Counted from the stretch's first letter, positions 40,884-51,167 are shown. The stretch is DNA of 64,000 bases from Actinosynnema pretiosum (GCF_024171695.1 NZ_JAMTCF010000006.1:434001-498000), one strand, 5' to 3'. Translations and numbers: made by a program. Notes: generated from the sequence alone by a model not told the origin.

Positions 40884-42953
40884 TCAGGAACCGGTCGAGC
40901 CGGCCTCGCCCGACGAAGCGGTGAAGCGCTCGATCCAGCCGCGCACCCGGTCGCGGACGGCGTCCCCCTCGGGGAGCAGCGCCAACGACTCCCGCAGCTC
41001 CGCCAGCCCGGTCGCCACGTCGCCGGACAGGCACCGCGCGAACCCCAGCTCCGCCAGCACCAGCGCCAGCCCGTACTCCTCCCCCGGCACCCGCCGCGCC
41101 TCGCGCACCAGCTCGTACCGCGCCACCGCCTCGGCGAACCGCCCGGCGTCCCGCAGCGCGTTCGCCGCGCTCAACCGCGCCCACGCCGCGCTCCTGCGCG
41201 CCCCGGTCGCGGTGAAGTCGCTCAGCGCGGCCTCCGCGAACGCCAGCGCCTCGACAGGCCGTCCGGCTTCCCTGTGTGCCCCGCTCAGGCCGTTGCGCGC
41301 CACCCCGGCCGCGTGCAGGTCGCCGATCCGCTCAGCCGCGAGCAATGATCGCTCCAGCAGCGCCAGCGCCTCGCTCTCTCGCCCCAGCTCACGGCACAAC
41401 TGCGCGTACCGGACCGCCACCCACCCGATCCCGCGCTCGTCCCGCTCCCTCTCGTGGATCTGCAGCGCCTCCCGGAAGCACTCCTCCGCGCACCCGTACT
41501 CGCGCAGCTCCCGGCGCGCCACCCCGAGCCCGCCGAGCACTTGGGCCACCCCTGCCGGGGCATCTGCGGCCCGCGCCGACGCAAGTCCCAGCTCGTGCAC
41601 AGTGATCCAGTCGTCCCACGCCTTCACCCGATAGCAGTGCTCGAACAGCGCGATCGCGAGCCGCCACACCACCTCGTGCTCACCCAGCTCGGCGGCCCGC
41701 CGCGCGGACGCGACCAGGTTGACCCGCTCGGCGGCGAACCACTCCTGGGCCGCTGCGGCCTTCTCCCCAGACCGGGCATCGGACACCGGGGCCTGCAGCT
41801 CCCGGTCTGCGTCGAGCGCACCCGCCAAGCGCCACGAGAGCACACGCCGCACCGCGTCGAACTGCTCGCTGGCGCTCTCCTCGTCCTCGGCCCGCGCGAG
41901 GGCGTACTCCCGCAGCACGTCGTGCACCCGAAACCGCCGACCGGCCTCGACGACCTCCAGCAGATTGACCCGGCACAGCGCGCCGAGCGCGTCCAGCGCC
42001 ACCCCGCCCCCGACGTCGGCCAGCGCAGCGACCGCGTCGGGTGTGGCCGTGATGCCGGGCAGCAGCCCGAGCAGCCGGAACACCCGCGCGTGCTCGGGCG
42101 CGAGCTTGCGGTAGGACAGGCCGATCACGTCCTCCGGCGACGCCTCACCCTCCGCACCGTCCTTGAGCACCGCGAACACCGCCTTCCCGGTCAGCGCCCC
42201 GGCCAGCTCAGCGGCCGTGCCGTAGCTGAAGCCGTCGATTCGCTGGGCGGCGATCAGCAGCATAAGCGGCAGGTAACCGCAGCGGCGGGCCAGCACCTCG
42301 GTCTCCGGGTCGTCGGCCACGTTCACGCCGTCACTGCGCTGCGCGAGCAGCGCCACCGCGTCGTCGGGCGAGAGCGGGCCGAGGGGGATGTCGACGGCGC
42401 CGTCGCGCACGACCAGGCCGCGCAGCCGCGACCGGCTGGTCACCACGACCACCGAGCGCCCGCCTGGCAGGAGCGGCCGAACCTGCTCGGCGCCGGACGC
42501 GTCGTCGAGCACGACCAGCACCCGCTTGCTGCTGAGCGCGCTGCGGTACTGGGCGGCCCGGTTCCCCGTGTCACCCACCCCGGTGACACCCAGCTCGTGC
42601 AGCACTTGGTCCAACACCTCGCCGGGTTCGGCGGGCGGGTTGGCCGGGTTGTGGCCGCGCAGGTCCGCGTACAGGACCCCGTCGGGGAAGTGTGCCAGGT
42701 TGCGTCGCGCCCAGTGCACTACCAGCGCGGACTTGCCGACACCCGGCTGCCCGGACACGCACAGCAGCGCGGGTCCGCCGTCCGGCAACGCCTCGGACAG
42801 GCGCGCCTGGGCTTGCCGCTGGTTGAACAGCACGCCCTGCCAACCGGGCAGCTGCATGGGCGGGCGCGGAACGGGCAGCCCGACCGACTCGATGTTCCCG
42901 GCCTGCACGACGACGTGCGCCGCGCCGCTGACCACGTTCCTGATGTCCTTCAA
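40884..42953 (-). CDS. STAND NTPase with NB-ARC and TPR domains, no DNA-binding domain
   Basis: 689 residues. The short N-terminus, NVVSGAAHVVVQAGNIESV, matches a beta-strand motif often seen ahead of actinomycete STAND proteins. The NB-ARC module follows: P-loop GQPGVGKS (68-75), Walker B RVLVVLDD (144-151), VVVTSRSRLRGL (sensor) and RCGYLPLMLLIAAQRI (GLPL-like). The winged helix ends in FRVHDVLREYALARA. About 400-689 is TPR-like (CYRVKAWDDWITVHELGLAS, LGGLGVARRELREYGCAEEC). Unlike AfsR/SARP proteins it lacks an HTH. TTG start with GGAGGGGGAG just upstream. It follows the DAC-TPR gene by 17 bp and so is probably co-transcribed. Confidence 0.9.
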   Translation of the reverse strand: MKDIRNVVSGAAHVVVQAGNIESVGLPVPRPPMQLPGWQGVLFNQRQAQARLSEALPDGGPALLCVSGQPGVGKSALVVHWARRNLAHFPDGVLYADLRGHNPANPPAEPGEVLDQVLHELGVTGVGDTGNRAAQYRSALSSKRVLVVLDDASGAEQVRPLLPGGRSVVVVTSRSRLRGLVVRDGAVDIPLGPLSPDDAVALLAQRSDGVNVADDPETEVLARRCGYLPLMLLIAAQRIDGFSYGTAAELAGALTGKAVFAVLKDGAEGEASPEDVIGLSYRKLAPEHARVFRLLGLLPGITATPDAVAALADVGGGVALDALGALCRVNLLEVVEAGRRFRVHDVLREYALARAEDEESASEQFDAVRRVLSWRLAGALDADRELQAPVSDARSGEKAAAAQEWFAAERVNLVASARRAAELGEHEVVWRLAIALFEHCYRVKAWDDWITVHELGLASARAADAPAGVAQVLGGLGVARRELREYGCAEECFREALQIHERERDERGIGWVAVRYAQLCRELGRESEALALLERSLLAAERIGDLHAAGVARNGLSGAHREAGRPVEALAFAEAALSDFTATGARRSAAWARLSAANALRDAGRFAEAVARYELVREARRVPGEEYGLALVLAELGFARCLSGDVATGLAELRESLALLPEGDAVRDRVRGWIERFTASSGEAGSTGS

Positions 42954-42970
42954 CGCTCCCCCTCCGCCGC

Positions 42971-44623
42971 TCAGCCCGCGACCTCGCGCAGCAGCTCCCG
43001 CACGTCCCCCGCGCGCGGATCGCCGATAGCGTCGAAGTGCGCCAGCGCCAGGTCCAAGTGCTCCCGCGCGCCCGCCCGGTCACCGGACGCGAGCAATGTC
43101 CTGGCCAGGTCGTGGTGGCACACCGCGACCCCGTAGCGGTCGTCAACGGCGGTACGGACGGCAAGCGCGGCTTGGTAGCAGGCAACTGCCTCCTGGTGGC
43201 GCCCGGCGTCGTGATGCACGTTGCCGCGCATCACCTCCGCCCAGGCGAGCCCTTGCCGGTAACCCGCGCGCTGGAACGCCTCGGTCGCCCGGTCGCCATG
43301 CTCCAACGCCGCAACCAGGTCGCCCGCCCTGCGGTGCATGCCGCACAGGTTGTTGAGCACCATGCCCTCCAGCTTCGGATCGCCTGCCAGCACGGCCAGT
43401 TCCAGCGCCTGCCCGGCCAGGCTCAAAGCCAGGTCAGGGGTACCTGCCTCGACGTGGGCGTAGGCGAGCCGGTTGAGCGCGACGGCACAACCGCTCGGGT
43501 CGTCCAGTCCGCGCCACACCTCGGCGGCCAGCGACAGCAGCTCGACAGCGACCTCGTGATCACGCAGCTCGCGGTGCGCCAGGCCGAGGGTGGACAGCAG
43601 AGCAGCCTCGGTTGCCTGGTCACCGATCCTCCGGGCGATGAGCACGGCGCTGGTGGCCAGGTCGATCCAGTCCCGCCACGGCTTGCGGTGGTAGCAGTAG
43701 TCCAGCACCAGGGTGAGCCTGCGCAGCGCGGTGCGGTGGTCGCCGCTGTCGAGGGCCCACCGGGTGGAACGCAGCAGCGCGACCCACCGCTTGTCCAACC
43801 AGGCCAGCGCGTGGGGCTCGTCGCGGAAGCGCAGCTCGGGCAGGGACGGGTCAGCCGAGGCCGTCACGTCCGGCGTCCCGGACAGCAGTGCCGACACGTG
43901 CACCAGCGCGTGGTCCCACCACTCGTCGGTTTCACCGGGCGCGAGCGGGTTCCCCCTGACAGGACCGGCGGCCAGCTTGCGGCGGTACACGACAACGAGC
44001 TCGGCCGTGATCGCACCATCATCGCCCAGCTCAAGCAGCAGCAGGTCCAAGTCGTCGAGCAGCGCACCAACCTCACGGCGCAACTCATCGGCGCGGGCCA
44101 GGTCGAGCGCGGGGTCGCACAGGTCGCTGAGGCGCGATTCGAGCAGCAGAACGCGGACGGCGGTCTTGCTCATCAGCACGTTCCGCTCGGTGAGCACGAT
44201 CCGGTGCTCACCCGTGTAGAGGGTCGCGACGCCGGTCTCCTCGCTGACGGCGACCACCGGGACGGCGATGTCGCGCGCGGTGTTCGCGGCGGTGGAGTGC
44301 CGGGCGCCATGACCGGGCTGGACGTGGTTCGAGTGCGGGCGCAGCACGGCGTGGGCGCGGACGATCTCGGTGAGGCCATCGCCGCCGAGGATCACGGCGA
44401 GGTCCATCTTGGCGGTCTGGGACAGGTTCTCAGGGGTGGCGGCTACGCCGGGCAACGGGTAACCACCGGAACAGACCTTGTCGACGGTGTCGTCCCAGCC
44501 GAGCACGAACAGCCCACCCGAGCCGGAGGCCGCGACCCGGTCGATGCCGCGTCGGAGATCGGTGTGCAGCGCCAGCAGGGCCAGCGCAGCGCGCACCCTC
44601 GGCGGTAGTGGACTGATCGTCAT
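42971..44623 (-). CDS. DisA-like diadenylate cyclase domain fused to TPRs
   Basis: 550 residues. Residues about 8-160 align with the DAC domain of Dis[41 protein letters not shown] (Asp74 equals the Asp of the DGA motif; G is L), GARHSTAA (108-110, RHS in place of RHR) and [14 protein letters not shown]. Residues 160-210 still match the DisA linker ([19 protein letters not shown]). After that, instead of helix-hairpin-helix DNA-binding, come TPRs (about 270-550: [40 protein letters not shown]) resembling those of the STAND protein that follows. Active DAC domains make c-di-AMP; whether this variant is active is unknown. ATG with GAGGGGG upstream. Confidence 0.88.
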   Translation of the reverse strand: MTISPLPPRVRAALALLALHTDLRRGIDRVAASGSGGLFVLGWDDTVDKVCSGGYPLPGVAATPENLSQTAKMDLAVILGGDGLTEIVRAHAVLRPHSNHVQPGHGARHSTAANTARDIAVPVVAVSEETGVATLYTGEHRIVLTERNVLMSKTAVRVLLLESRLSDLCDPALDLARADELRREVGALLDDLDLLLLELGDDGAITAELVVVYRRKLAAGPVRGNPLAPGETDEWWDHALVHVSALLSGTPDVTASADPSLPELRFRDEPHALAWLDKRWVALLRSTRWALDSGDHRTALRRLTLVLDYCYHRKPWRDWIDLATSAVLIARRIGDQATEAALLSTLGLAHRELRDHEVAVELLSLAAEVWRGLDDPSGCAVALNRLAYAHVEAGTPDLALSLAGQALELAVLAGDPKLEGMVLNNLCGMHRRAGDLVAALEHGDRATEAFQRAGYRQGLAWAEVMRGNVHHDAGRHQEAVACYQAALAVRTAVDDRYGVAVCHHDLARTLLASGDRAGAREHLDLALAHFDAIGDPRAGDVRELLREVAG

Positions 44624-44972
44624 GCACCCCCCTCGGGGCGATCACTCTGCTTCCCGACGGATGGCAGCAAGGGCTTCGAGGTGTGTCAGCACAACGCTAC
44701 AACGTCGCGCGAGCGCAACGACTTCCGGGGACGCACCTCTCGGGAATCCGCTGATTAGACCGGAATTTCTCCACCTCACCGACTTCCTATCCGTTGCTCT
44801 TACGCAACGCATTAACGCTGCCTGCGCACAACGCCCCCCACACGCCCCACTCCCACCGCGGTCGCCCGGACAGGCGAACCACCCAGCTGGAAAACCCGTC
44901 AACCTGCCCCGGTCCCTGCCGTTACAGCCGGTGCACCGCCGCGCCCTGCGGCGCACCGCCCCTGGAGGTCGG
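44624..44972. other. Intergenic region between the DAC-TPR gene and a chemotaxis receptor
   Basis: About 350 bp of divergent promoter region. It is lower in G+C around 44750-44830 and contains CGTTGC-N6-GCAACG (6-bp inverted arms, around 44792-44809). No coding frame here has a ribosome-binding site or protein-like composition. Confidence 0.4.
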
Positions 44973-46583
44973 ATGTTCTCCGGTCAGCTCCGCCGCCTGC
45001 GCACCGGCGCCCGGCTCGGCGCCGCGTTCACCGCCGTCACCGTCGTGCTGAGCGGCGCCTCGGTGGCCGCCGTGCTGGGCATCGGCGACCAGCAGGAGTC
45101 GGCCGCGCGGGAGCGGCAGGTCCGCGACCTGGTCCGGACCGCCGACCTGATCAAGTTCTACGACGCCGACATCAGCGGCTGGCAGGTCGCCTACGCCTGG
45201 GACGCGCGCAGGCTCACCCCGGCCGAGGCCGTCGCCCCGACCAGCGGCAACCGCGCGGGCTTCCTCGCCGACAAGGCCAAGCTGACCGAGGTGCTCGCCT
45301 CCGTCCCCGCCGACCGGCTCACCGACGCCGAGCGCACGGTCTTCACCAGGATCTCCGACTCCTGGAAGAAGTACTTCACCGCCGACGACCAGGCCGCCGC
45401 CGCGTACGCGCGGGGCGCGGTGGACGAGGGCGACGCGATCGTCCTCGGCCCCGGCTACGAGATCTACTTCACGATCGTCGAGGACACGAACGCCCTGATC
45501 GCGCAGCTGAGCGACCGGTTGGCCGCCGACCAGGCCGCCGCCGAGTCCGCCGCGTCGACCCTGGTCACCTGGGTCGCGATCGCGCTGGTCGCCGCCATCG
45601 CGCTGGCCGCGCTGCTCGCGTTCGCGGTCACCCGCAGCATCACCGCGCCGCTGGGCCGCACGGTCCGCGCGCTGCGCCGCGTCGCCGAGGGCGACCTGAC
45701 CGCCACCCCGACCCCGGAGGGCCGCGACGAGGTCGCCGAGGCCGACCGGGCGCTGGCCGAGGCCGTCGACAACACCCGCGCCGCCGTGACCGCGCTGTCC
45801 GACGGGGCGACCTCGCTGACCTCGCTCGCCGGTGGCCTGGCGGGCACCGCGCGGACCCTGTCCCAGAACAACCAGGACACCGCCGCGCAGGCGGGCCGGG
45901 TGTCGGCGGCGGCCGAGGACATCTCGGGCAACGTGCGCACCGTGGCCACCGGCAGCGCCGAGATGGGCCAGTCCATCCAGGAGATCGCGCACAACGCCGC
46001 CGAGGCGGCCCGCGTCGCCGCGCAGGCCGTGTCCACCGCCGAGTCCACCACCACGATCGTGTCCCGCCTCGGCGCGTCGTCGACCGAGATCGCCTCGGTG
46101 GTCGGCGCGATCACCTCGATCGCCGAGCAGACCAACCTGCTGGCCCTGAACGCCACGATCGAGGCGGCGCGGGCGGGCGAGTCCGGCAAGGGGTTCGCGG
46201 TGGTCGCGAACGAGGTCAAGGAGCTGGCGCAGGAGACCGCGAAGGCGACCGAGGACATCGTGGGCAAGGTCGCGGTGATCCAGTCGGACACGGACGCGGC
46301 GGTGCTGGCGATCGCGGAGATCTCCACGATCATCGGGCAGATCAGCTCGTTCCAGAACACCATCGCGGCGGCGGTCGAGGAGCAGACCGCGACCACGGCC
46401 GAGATGGCGCGCAACGTGTCGGGCGCGGCGACCGGGTCCGGCGAGATCGCGGTGAACGCGTCGGGCGTGGCGCAGGCGACGGAGCGGACCACCGCGCAGC
46501 TCGCGGAGGTCACCTCGGCGGCGCAGTCGCTGGACAGCTCGGCCCGTGACCTGCGCGCGGCGGTGGAGCGCTTCCGCGTGTGA
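44973..46583 (+). CDS. Methyl-accepting chemotaxis protein
   Basis: 536 residues. Transmembrane helix 1 (about 14-35), an extracellular four-helix-type sensor (about 36-195), helix 2 (about 198-220) and a HAMP domain ([20 protein letters not shown]) precede the signalling domain. Its hairpin tip is [38 protein letters not shown], the universal CheA/CheW-binding tip. ATG with GGAGG six bases upstream. It signals to flagellar chemotaxis machinery, none of which is in the window. Sequence and layout are very similar to the second receptor at 54.3 kb. A terminator follows. Confidence 0.95.
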   Translation: MFSGQLRRLRTGARLGAAFTAVTVVLSGASVAAVLGIGDQQESAARERQVRDLVRTADLIKFYDADISGWQVAYAWDARRLTPAEAVAPTSGNRAGFLADKAKLTEVLASVPADRLTDAERTVFTRISDSWKKYFTADDQAAAAYARGAVDEGDAIVLGPGYEIYFTIVEDTNALIAQLSDRLAADQAAAESAASTLVTWVAIALVAAIALAALLAFAVTRSITAPLGRTVRALRRVAEGDLTATPTPEGRDEVAEADRALAEAVDNTRAAVTALSDGATSLTSLAGGLAGTARTLSQNNQDTAAQAGRVSAAAEDISGNVRTVATGSAEMGQSIQEIAHNAAEAARVAAQAVSTAESTTTIVSRLGASSTEIASVVGAITSIAEQTNLLALNATIEAARAGESGKGFAVVANEVKELAQETAKATEDIVGKVAVIQSDTDAAVLAIAEISTIIGQISSFQNTIAAAVEEQTATTAEMARNVSGAATGSGEIAVNASGVAQATERTTAQLAEVTSAAQSLDSSARDLRAAVERFRV

Positions 46584-46615
46584 CCCCCTGAACCCTCTCC
46601 TCCATCCCCCACAAC

Positions 46616-46647
46616 GGTTCCCGCCCCCTCACCAGGGGGCGGGAACC
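46616..46647. terminator. Bidirectional terminator between receptor and lnt
   Basis: GGTTCCCGCCCCCT and AGGGGGCGGGAACC form a 14-bp perfect stem with a four-base loop between two convergent genes. Confidence 0.85.
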
Positions 46648-46654
46648 GCCCGTT

Positions 46655-48217
46655 TCATGGCGTGGGGACGGGCTCGTCGACGCGCTCGACGGCCGCCGCC
46701 CCGCGCTCGCGGCGCGCCAGCCACGCGCCCGCCGCGATCGCGCCGAGCGCGGCGATCGTGAACAGCCCGCCGAGCACCCCGCCGATCCGGGTCGCGACCG
46801 TCACCGACGAGCGCAGCGGCACGTCCGCGACCATCAGGTCCTCGGTGAACATGCCGGTGGACTCGGCCACGGTCCCGTCCGGCCGGACCACCGCGCTGAC
46901 CCCGCTGATCGCCGCGACGACCACGGCCCGCCCGTGCTCGACCGCGCGCAGCCGGGCCATGCCGAGCTGCTGGTAGGTCATCTCGCCGGGCCCGTACCAG
47001 GCGTTGTTGGTGGGGGCGACGATCAGCTGCGCGCCCTGGGCGGCGGACTCGCGCAGCACGTAGTCGTAGGCCAGCTCGTAGCAGATGCCCAGCCCGATCC
47101 TGGTGCCCGCGACGTCGAACAGGCCGGGCTCGCCGCCCGCGTCCATGTCGGGGGTGTCGGCGAACGGGGTGATGATCCTGGCCAGGTCGCGCACCGGGAT
47201 GTGCTCGGCGAACGGCACCAGCTCCTGCTTGGCGTACACCTCGCCGGGCCCCTCGACCGGGTCCCAGTCGACGATCGCGTTCTGCTGCTTCCCGTCGACC
47301 CGCCGCACCGCGCCGACCAGGTTCGGCACGCCCAGCTCGCGCACCGCCAGGTCGACGCCCAGGTCGTCGGCGCCGACGCTGACCGAGCTCTCCGGCCACA
47401 CCACCAGGTCCGGCTTCGGCAGCTCGCCGGAGCGGACGCGGTCGGCCAGCTCGGCGGCGGCCCCGAGGTGGTTGGCGCGCAGGGTGTCGCGCGCGTAGAG
47501 CAGGCCGAGGCCGATGTCGGGGGCGTTGCCCTGGATGACGGCGATCTTGCGCTCGCCCTCCTGGGCGGCGGTTCCCACCAGCGGGGCGGTCGCCAGCGCG
47601 GCGACCAGCGGGACGACGACCCAGGCGTGCCCCAGCCTGCGGGGCGCGGTGGCGAACGAGGCCAGCCCGAACCCGGTGACGACGACCGCGAACGACACCA
47701 GCGGGGCCCCGCCGAGCGCGGCGAGCGCCAGGAACGGCCCGTCGACCTGGCCGAACGCCACCCGGCCCCACGGGAACCCGTTGAACGGCGCCAGTCCGCG
47801 CAGGGTCTCCTGGAGCACGAACAGCAGCGCGCCCCACACCGGGGCGGCGGGCAGCCGGGAGACCAGCGGCACGAACGCGCAGGCGGCGGCGCTGTACAGG
47901 CCCATGACCGCGCAGAGCAGCAGCCACGGGCCGACGCCGTACTCGCGGCCGAGGAAGTCGTTGAGCCACAGCAGGTGCGGCAGGAAGAAGGCGAGGCCGA
48001 AGGTGAGGCCGAGCCCGAACGCGCGGCGGGCGCGGACGCCGCGCAGGGCGGTCCAGAGCGCGGCGAACGCCGGGATCGCGGTCCACCACAGGCCGTGCGG
48101 GGGGAAGGCGAGGTAGAGCGCGCCGCCCGCCACCGCGACGAGCGCGTGCCACCCGCCCCAGCGCGCCGCCCGCGCCCACCTGCCCAGCCCGGCACCGCCC
48201 ACCGGCTCGCCACTCAC
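46655..48217 (-). CDS. lnt: Apolipoprotein N-acyltransferase
   Basis: 520 residues, normal length. Several N-terminal helices (about 20-215) lead to a nitrilase-fold extracellular domain. Catalytic elements are in LVVWPESS (Glu), YAKQELVPFAEHIP (Lys) and LGICYELAYDYV (Cys), then APTNNAWYGPGEMTYQQLGM, and a last membrane helix. Lnt adds the third acyl chain to lipoprotein N-termini, here relevant to the lipoproteins encoded in this window. GTG start with GGAGG upstream. Confidence 0.95.
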   Translation of the reverse strand: MSGEPVGGAGLGRWARAARWGGWHALVAVAGGALYLAFPPHGLWWTAIPAFAALWTALRGVRARRAFGLGLTFGLAFFLPHLLWLNDFLGREYGVGPWLLLCAVMGLYSAAACAFVPLVSRLPAAPVWGALLFVLQETLRGLAPFNGFPWGRVAFGQVDGPFLALAALGGAPLVSFAVVVTGFGLASFATAPRRLGHAWVVVPLVAALATAPLVGTAAQEGERKIAVIQGNAPDIGLGLLYARDTLRANHLGAAAELADRVRSGELPKPDLVVWPESSVSVGADDLGVDLAVRELGVPNLVGAVRRVDGKQQNAIVDWDPVEGPGEVYAKQELVPFAEHIPVRDLARIITPFADTPDMDAGGEPGLFDVAGTRIGLGICYELAYDYVLRESAAQGAQLIVAPTNNAWYGPGEMTYQQLGMARLRAVEHGRAVVVAAISGVSAVVRPDGTVAESTGMFTEDLMVADVPLRSSVTVATRIGGVLGGLFTIAALGAIAAGAWLARRERGAAAVERVDEPVPTP

Positions 48218-48257
48218 CGCACCGACCTCCAGGAAAACCGCAGTCCGGCCGTGAACG

Positions 48258-49877
48258 CTAGTTGACGGCGGGTGGCGGGTCGCGGGGGCGTGGTGGTCCC
48301 CCGCCGAGCGCGCCGCCCGGCCGCCAGCGCGCCACGGCCAGGGTGTGCGCCAGGGCGGTCGCCCAGCGCGGTTCGGGGACGGCGAGGTGCGCGCGCACGA
48401 CGTCGGCGTCGACGATGCCCAGCGCGGTGAGCGGGGAGGCGTCGAGCACGTCGTTCTCGTCGTCGTGGTTCCCGTCGTCGTTCTCGTTCTCGCCGGTGTG
48501 GTCCGCGCTCGCCTCCTCCGGCGCGAACGCCACCTCCGGCACGGCCGCGACGAGCAGCGGCGCGCGTCCCCAGGGCGCGCCGCGCTGCTCGGCCCGGACC
48601 GCCAGGCACGCCTCCAGCACCCGGTCGTCCAGGAACGGAGCCTCGCCCCCGCCCGCCGCCAGGAAGGACGCGGCGACGGCCCTGACCCGTTGCAGGTGGC
48701 TGTGCTGCCCGCGGCGGGGTGCGAGCGGTTCGACGTCGGCGTGGGCGCGCAGCAGCGCGGCGACCCCGGCGGCGGCCTCGACGCTCACCCACGGCGGCAG
48801 GCGGGGCGGGGCGCCCCAGCCGAGCGGTGGGACGGCGTCGTCGTGCAGCGCGTGGGCCTGGTCGAGCAGCCAGGCCCGGTAGTCCCGCCGGTCGGCGAAC
48901 CCGCGCAGCACGTCCCCGACCGCCCACCGGTGGCGGGCCCGGTGGGCGGCGAGGTGCTGCCAGGCGGCGCGCGGGTCGTGGCGGGCGAGGTCGTGCAGGT
49001 ACTCGACGGGCGCGCCGACGACCTCGTCGGCGCCGGTCCCGTGGAGGCGTGGCAGCGGGCCCGGTGGCGCGCACGGCGGTGGCGCGCACGGCGGTGGCGC
49101 GGGCAGGTCGGTGGCGCGGGTCGCCGCCCCGCCGGGCGCGGCGTCGGTCGGGGTGAGCGCGCCGCGCCGGTCGGCGAGCAGTCCGAGCACGGCAGCCCCG
49201 ATCCCACCCGGTCCTGCGGTGACCGCGTCCCCGCGCAGCCCCACCGCCTCCTCCAGCGCTCGCCGCAGCCCGGCGGCCCCGTCCTCGATGCCGAGGACCG
49301 GTTCGGGTGGCGTCCACCACCGCCGGGTGCGCGTGCCGCCGTCCGAGCGCAGTTCGAGCTCGCTGCCTGCGGGAACGGCCGTGACACCGCGCCAGGGCGT
49401 GAGGTCGGTGAGCGGGTGCGGGAGCCGGTCGCCGAGCAGGAGCGCCGCGAGCACGGCCTCGTCGACGGGCGCGGACGCGGCGGCGGCGAGCACGTCGGCC
49501 CGGTCGCAGGCGAGATCGACGCCGTCGACGCGCGCGTGGAACACCCGCCGGAGACCGGACGCCGTGCCCCGGACCCGGACGCCCCCGTCGACCGAGGCGC
49601 TGAGGTGGCAGCTGCCCGCCCGGACCCGGTCGCCCCCGGCGGCCCCGTCGACTGGAACCGCGAGCACGCCTGCTCCAAGTCGCACGGCGACTTCGGCGCC
49701 ACCCCCGCCCCCGATCACCACCACCCCGTCCTCCCGCGAGACGGGGGTCCCGCTCCCGACGACCCAGGGCCGCCCGGACCGGTGCGCGACGAGCACCGCG
49801 CCTCCCCGCAACCGCCGCAGCGCACGCCCGGCCCCCACCAGGTCGGGCAGGACCACGAACCAGGACTCGCTCCCCAC
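48258..49877 (-). CDS. Asparagine-synthetase-like (lasso-cyclase-type) protein with a degenerate ATP loop
   Basis: 539 residues from GTG 49877, preceded by GGGAGG; a GTG at 49916 is possible but has a weak site. The N-terminal half resembles the glutaminase-like domain of Asn-synthetase homologues without an N-terminal Cys. In the C-terminal half the segment GDAVTAGPGGIGAAVLGLLA stands where SGGxDS should bind pyrophosphate, so the Ser and Asp are missing. Later pieces, GTGADEVVGAPVEYL, HSHLQRVRAVAASF and PFLDDRVLEACLAV, fit the synthetase domain of lasso-peptide macrolactam cyclases. A Glu/Asn/Asp-rich insert lies near 450-468. No precursor or protease gene is adjacent. Confidence 0.65.
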   Translation of the reverse strand: MGSESWFVVLPDLVGAGRALRRLRGGAVLVAHRSGRPWVVGSGTPVSREDGVVVIGGGGGAEVAVRLGAGVLAVPVDGAAGGDRVRAGSCHLSASVDGGVRVRGTASGLRRVFHARVDGVDLACDRADVLAAAASAPVDEAVLAALLLGDRLPHPLTDLTPWRGVTAVPAGSELELRSDGGTRTRRWWTPPEPVLGIEDGAAGLRRALEEAVGLRGDAVTAGPGGIGAAVLGLLADRRGALTPTDAAPGGAATRATDLPAPPPCAPPPCAPPGPLPRLHGTGADEVVGAPVEYLHDLARHDPRAAWQHLAAHRARHRWAVGDVLRGFADRRDYRAWLLDQAHALHDDAVPPLGWGAPPRLPPWVSVEAAAGVAALLRAHADVEPLAPRRGQHSHLQRVRAVAASFLAAGGGEAPFLDDRVLEACLAVRAEQRGAPWGRAPLLVAAVPEVAFAPEEASADHTGENENDDGNHDDENDVLDASPLTALGIVDADVVRAHLAVPEPRWATALAHTLAVARWRPGGALGGGPPRPRDPPPAVN

Positions 49878-50040
49878 ACCCGACCTCCCGCCCACCGGCT
49901 TGCTGGTGCGCCCCACCCAACGCGAGCAGGCCCACCCCCACCACCGGGCGGCCTGCGACTGGGCCCCGGTTCAGCTCTCCCGTCCGGGTGAGGCGGTGCG
50001 GTCGCTCGCGCCTCGGGGCCCCGGCCCCACCGCGCGTCCG

Positions 50041-50979
50041 TCACACCCGCGCGAAGCTCACCCCGGTCAGCTCCTCCGACACCTCCCACAGCCGCCGGGC
50101 CTCGTCGTCCTTGTCGCGCAGCCGCGAGTACAGCTCCTGCTCGGCGGGCGGGCCGCCGAGCCGTCCCGGTCCGCTCGGGCCGTAGAACGGGGCCGGGTCC
50201 GGGGTGGTCGCGGCCAGGAGGGCGGGCAGGCCCGCCGTGTCCGGGGTGCCGACGAGCAGGCCGGTCGACGCCAGCAGGTGGATCAGGCGCCTGCCCGCCG
50301 TGTCGCCGGACCTGCCGAGTTCGGGACGGGCCGCGAGCAGGCTGGTCGGGGCGATGCCGGGGTGGGACAGGGTACTCGTGACGCCCCAGCCGCCCTCGCG
50401 GCTGCGCCTGGCCAGTTCCAGGCCGAACAGGCCTGCGGCGATCTTGGACTGGCTGTAGGCGCGCCTGCCGCTGTACGAGCGCTCCCAGTTCAGGTCGGTC
50501 CAGTTGATCGCGCCCTGGTTCGCCGCGACGCTCAGCTGCGTGGTCACCCGCGCCCGCCCCGCCCTGAGCAGCGGCATGAGGTGGGCGACCAGGGCGAAGT
50601 GGCCGAGGTGGTTGGTGCCGAACTGGAGCTCGAAGCCGTCCGCGGTGCTCTGGCGCTCGGGTGGGGTCATCACGCCCGCGTTGTTGACCAGGAGGTGGAT
50701 CGGGGCGCCCTCGGTGCGCAGCGCCTCGCCGAGGGCGGCGACGGAGTCCAGGGAGGACAGGTCGAGCGGGCGCAGCGAGGCGGTGGCGCCGGGGGTGCGC
50801 CTGCGGATCTCGGCGAGCGCGGCCTCGCCCTTGCGCGGGTTGCGGACGGGCAGCAGCACCTCGGCGCCCGCCGCCGCGAGCCTGGCGGCGATGCCGAGGC
50901 CGACGCCGTCGCTGGCGCCGGTGACGACGGCGCGCCGTCCGGTGAGGTCGGGGAGGGTGAGGTCGATGGCGTTCGGCAC
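50041..50979 (-). CDS. Short-chain dehydrogenase/reductase
   Basis: 312 residues, the protochlorophyllide-reductase-like SDR type. Cofactor motif [24 protein letters not shown], a catalytic Ser region [10 protein letters not shown] and the active site RAYSQSKIA are present. NADP is likely because of RNPRKGE after strand 2. GTG start with AGGAG upstream. It is divergent from the MmyB-type regulator, which usually controls the SDR beside it. Confidence 0.93.
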   Translation of the reverse strand: MPNAIDLTLPDLTGRRAVVTGASDGVGLGIAARLAAAGAEVLLPVRNPRKGEAALAEIRRRTPGATASLRPLDLSSLDSVAALGEALRTEGAPIHLLVNNAGVMTPPERQSTADGFELQFGTNHLGHFALVAHLMPLLRAGRARVTTQLSVAANQGAINWTDLNWERSYSGRRAYSQSKIAAGLFGLELARRSREGGWGVTSTLSHPGIAPTSLLAARPELGRSGDTAGRRLIHLLASTGLLVGTPDTAGLPALLAATTPDPAPFYGPSGPGRLGGPPAEQELYSRLRDKDDEARRLWEVSEELTGVSFARV

Positions 50980-51065
50980 TGGGCTCAACTCCTGGTCGTG
51001 GTGGAACGTGCTGCGCCTCCGAGGTTCGGCCTGTTCACGGGTGTGGGCAACGGCGCGGTGAGCCT

Positions 51066-51108
51066 CGGATCGGCGGTCCCCCGGTGGGAGAGGGGGATCG
51101 CCGATCCG
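51066..51108. promoter_or_regulatory. Inverted repeat between SDR and MmyB-type genes
   Basis: Two 17-bp arms, CGGATCGGCGGTCCCCC and GGGGGATCGCCGATCCG, pair with one mismatch around a nine-base spacer. The site is in the divergent promoter region and is the likely operator of the MmyB-type regulator. Confidence 0.65.
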
Positions 51109-51167
51109 TGGCTCGGCGGTGGGCTGGGCGGTAAGAACGGGTGACGGTGAGGCTGAGGGGGTTGCGC

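Noticed and set aside
40884..42953. AfsR/SARP antibiotic regulator
   Set aside because: NB-ARC and TPR parts match, but the N-terminal OmpR-like HTH and BTAD domains are absent.
48258..50089. Complete lasso-peptide cluster
   Set aside because: No precursor, RRE/PqqD-like or transglutaminase-like gene is found on either side; only the cyclase-like gene is present.
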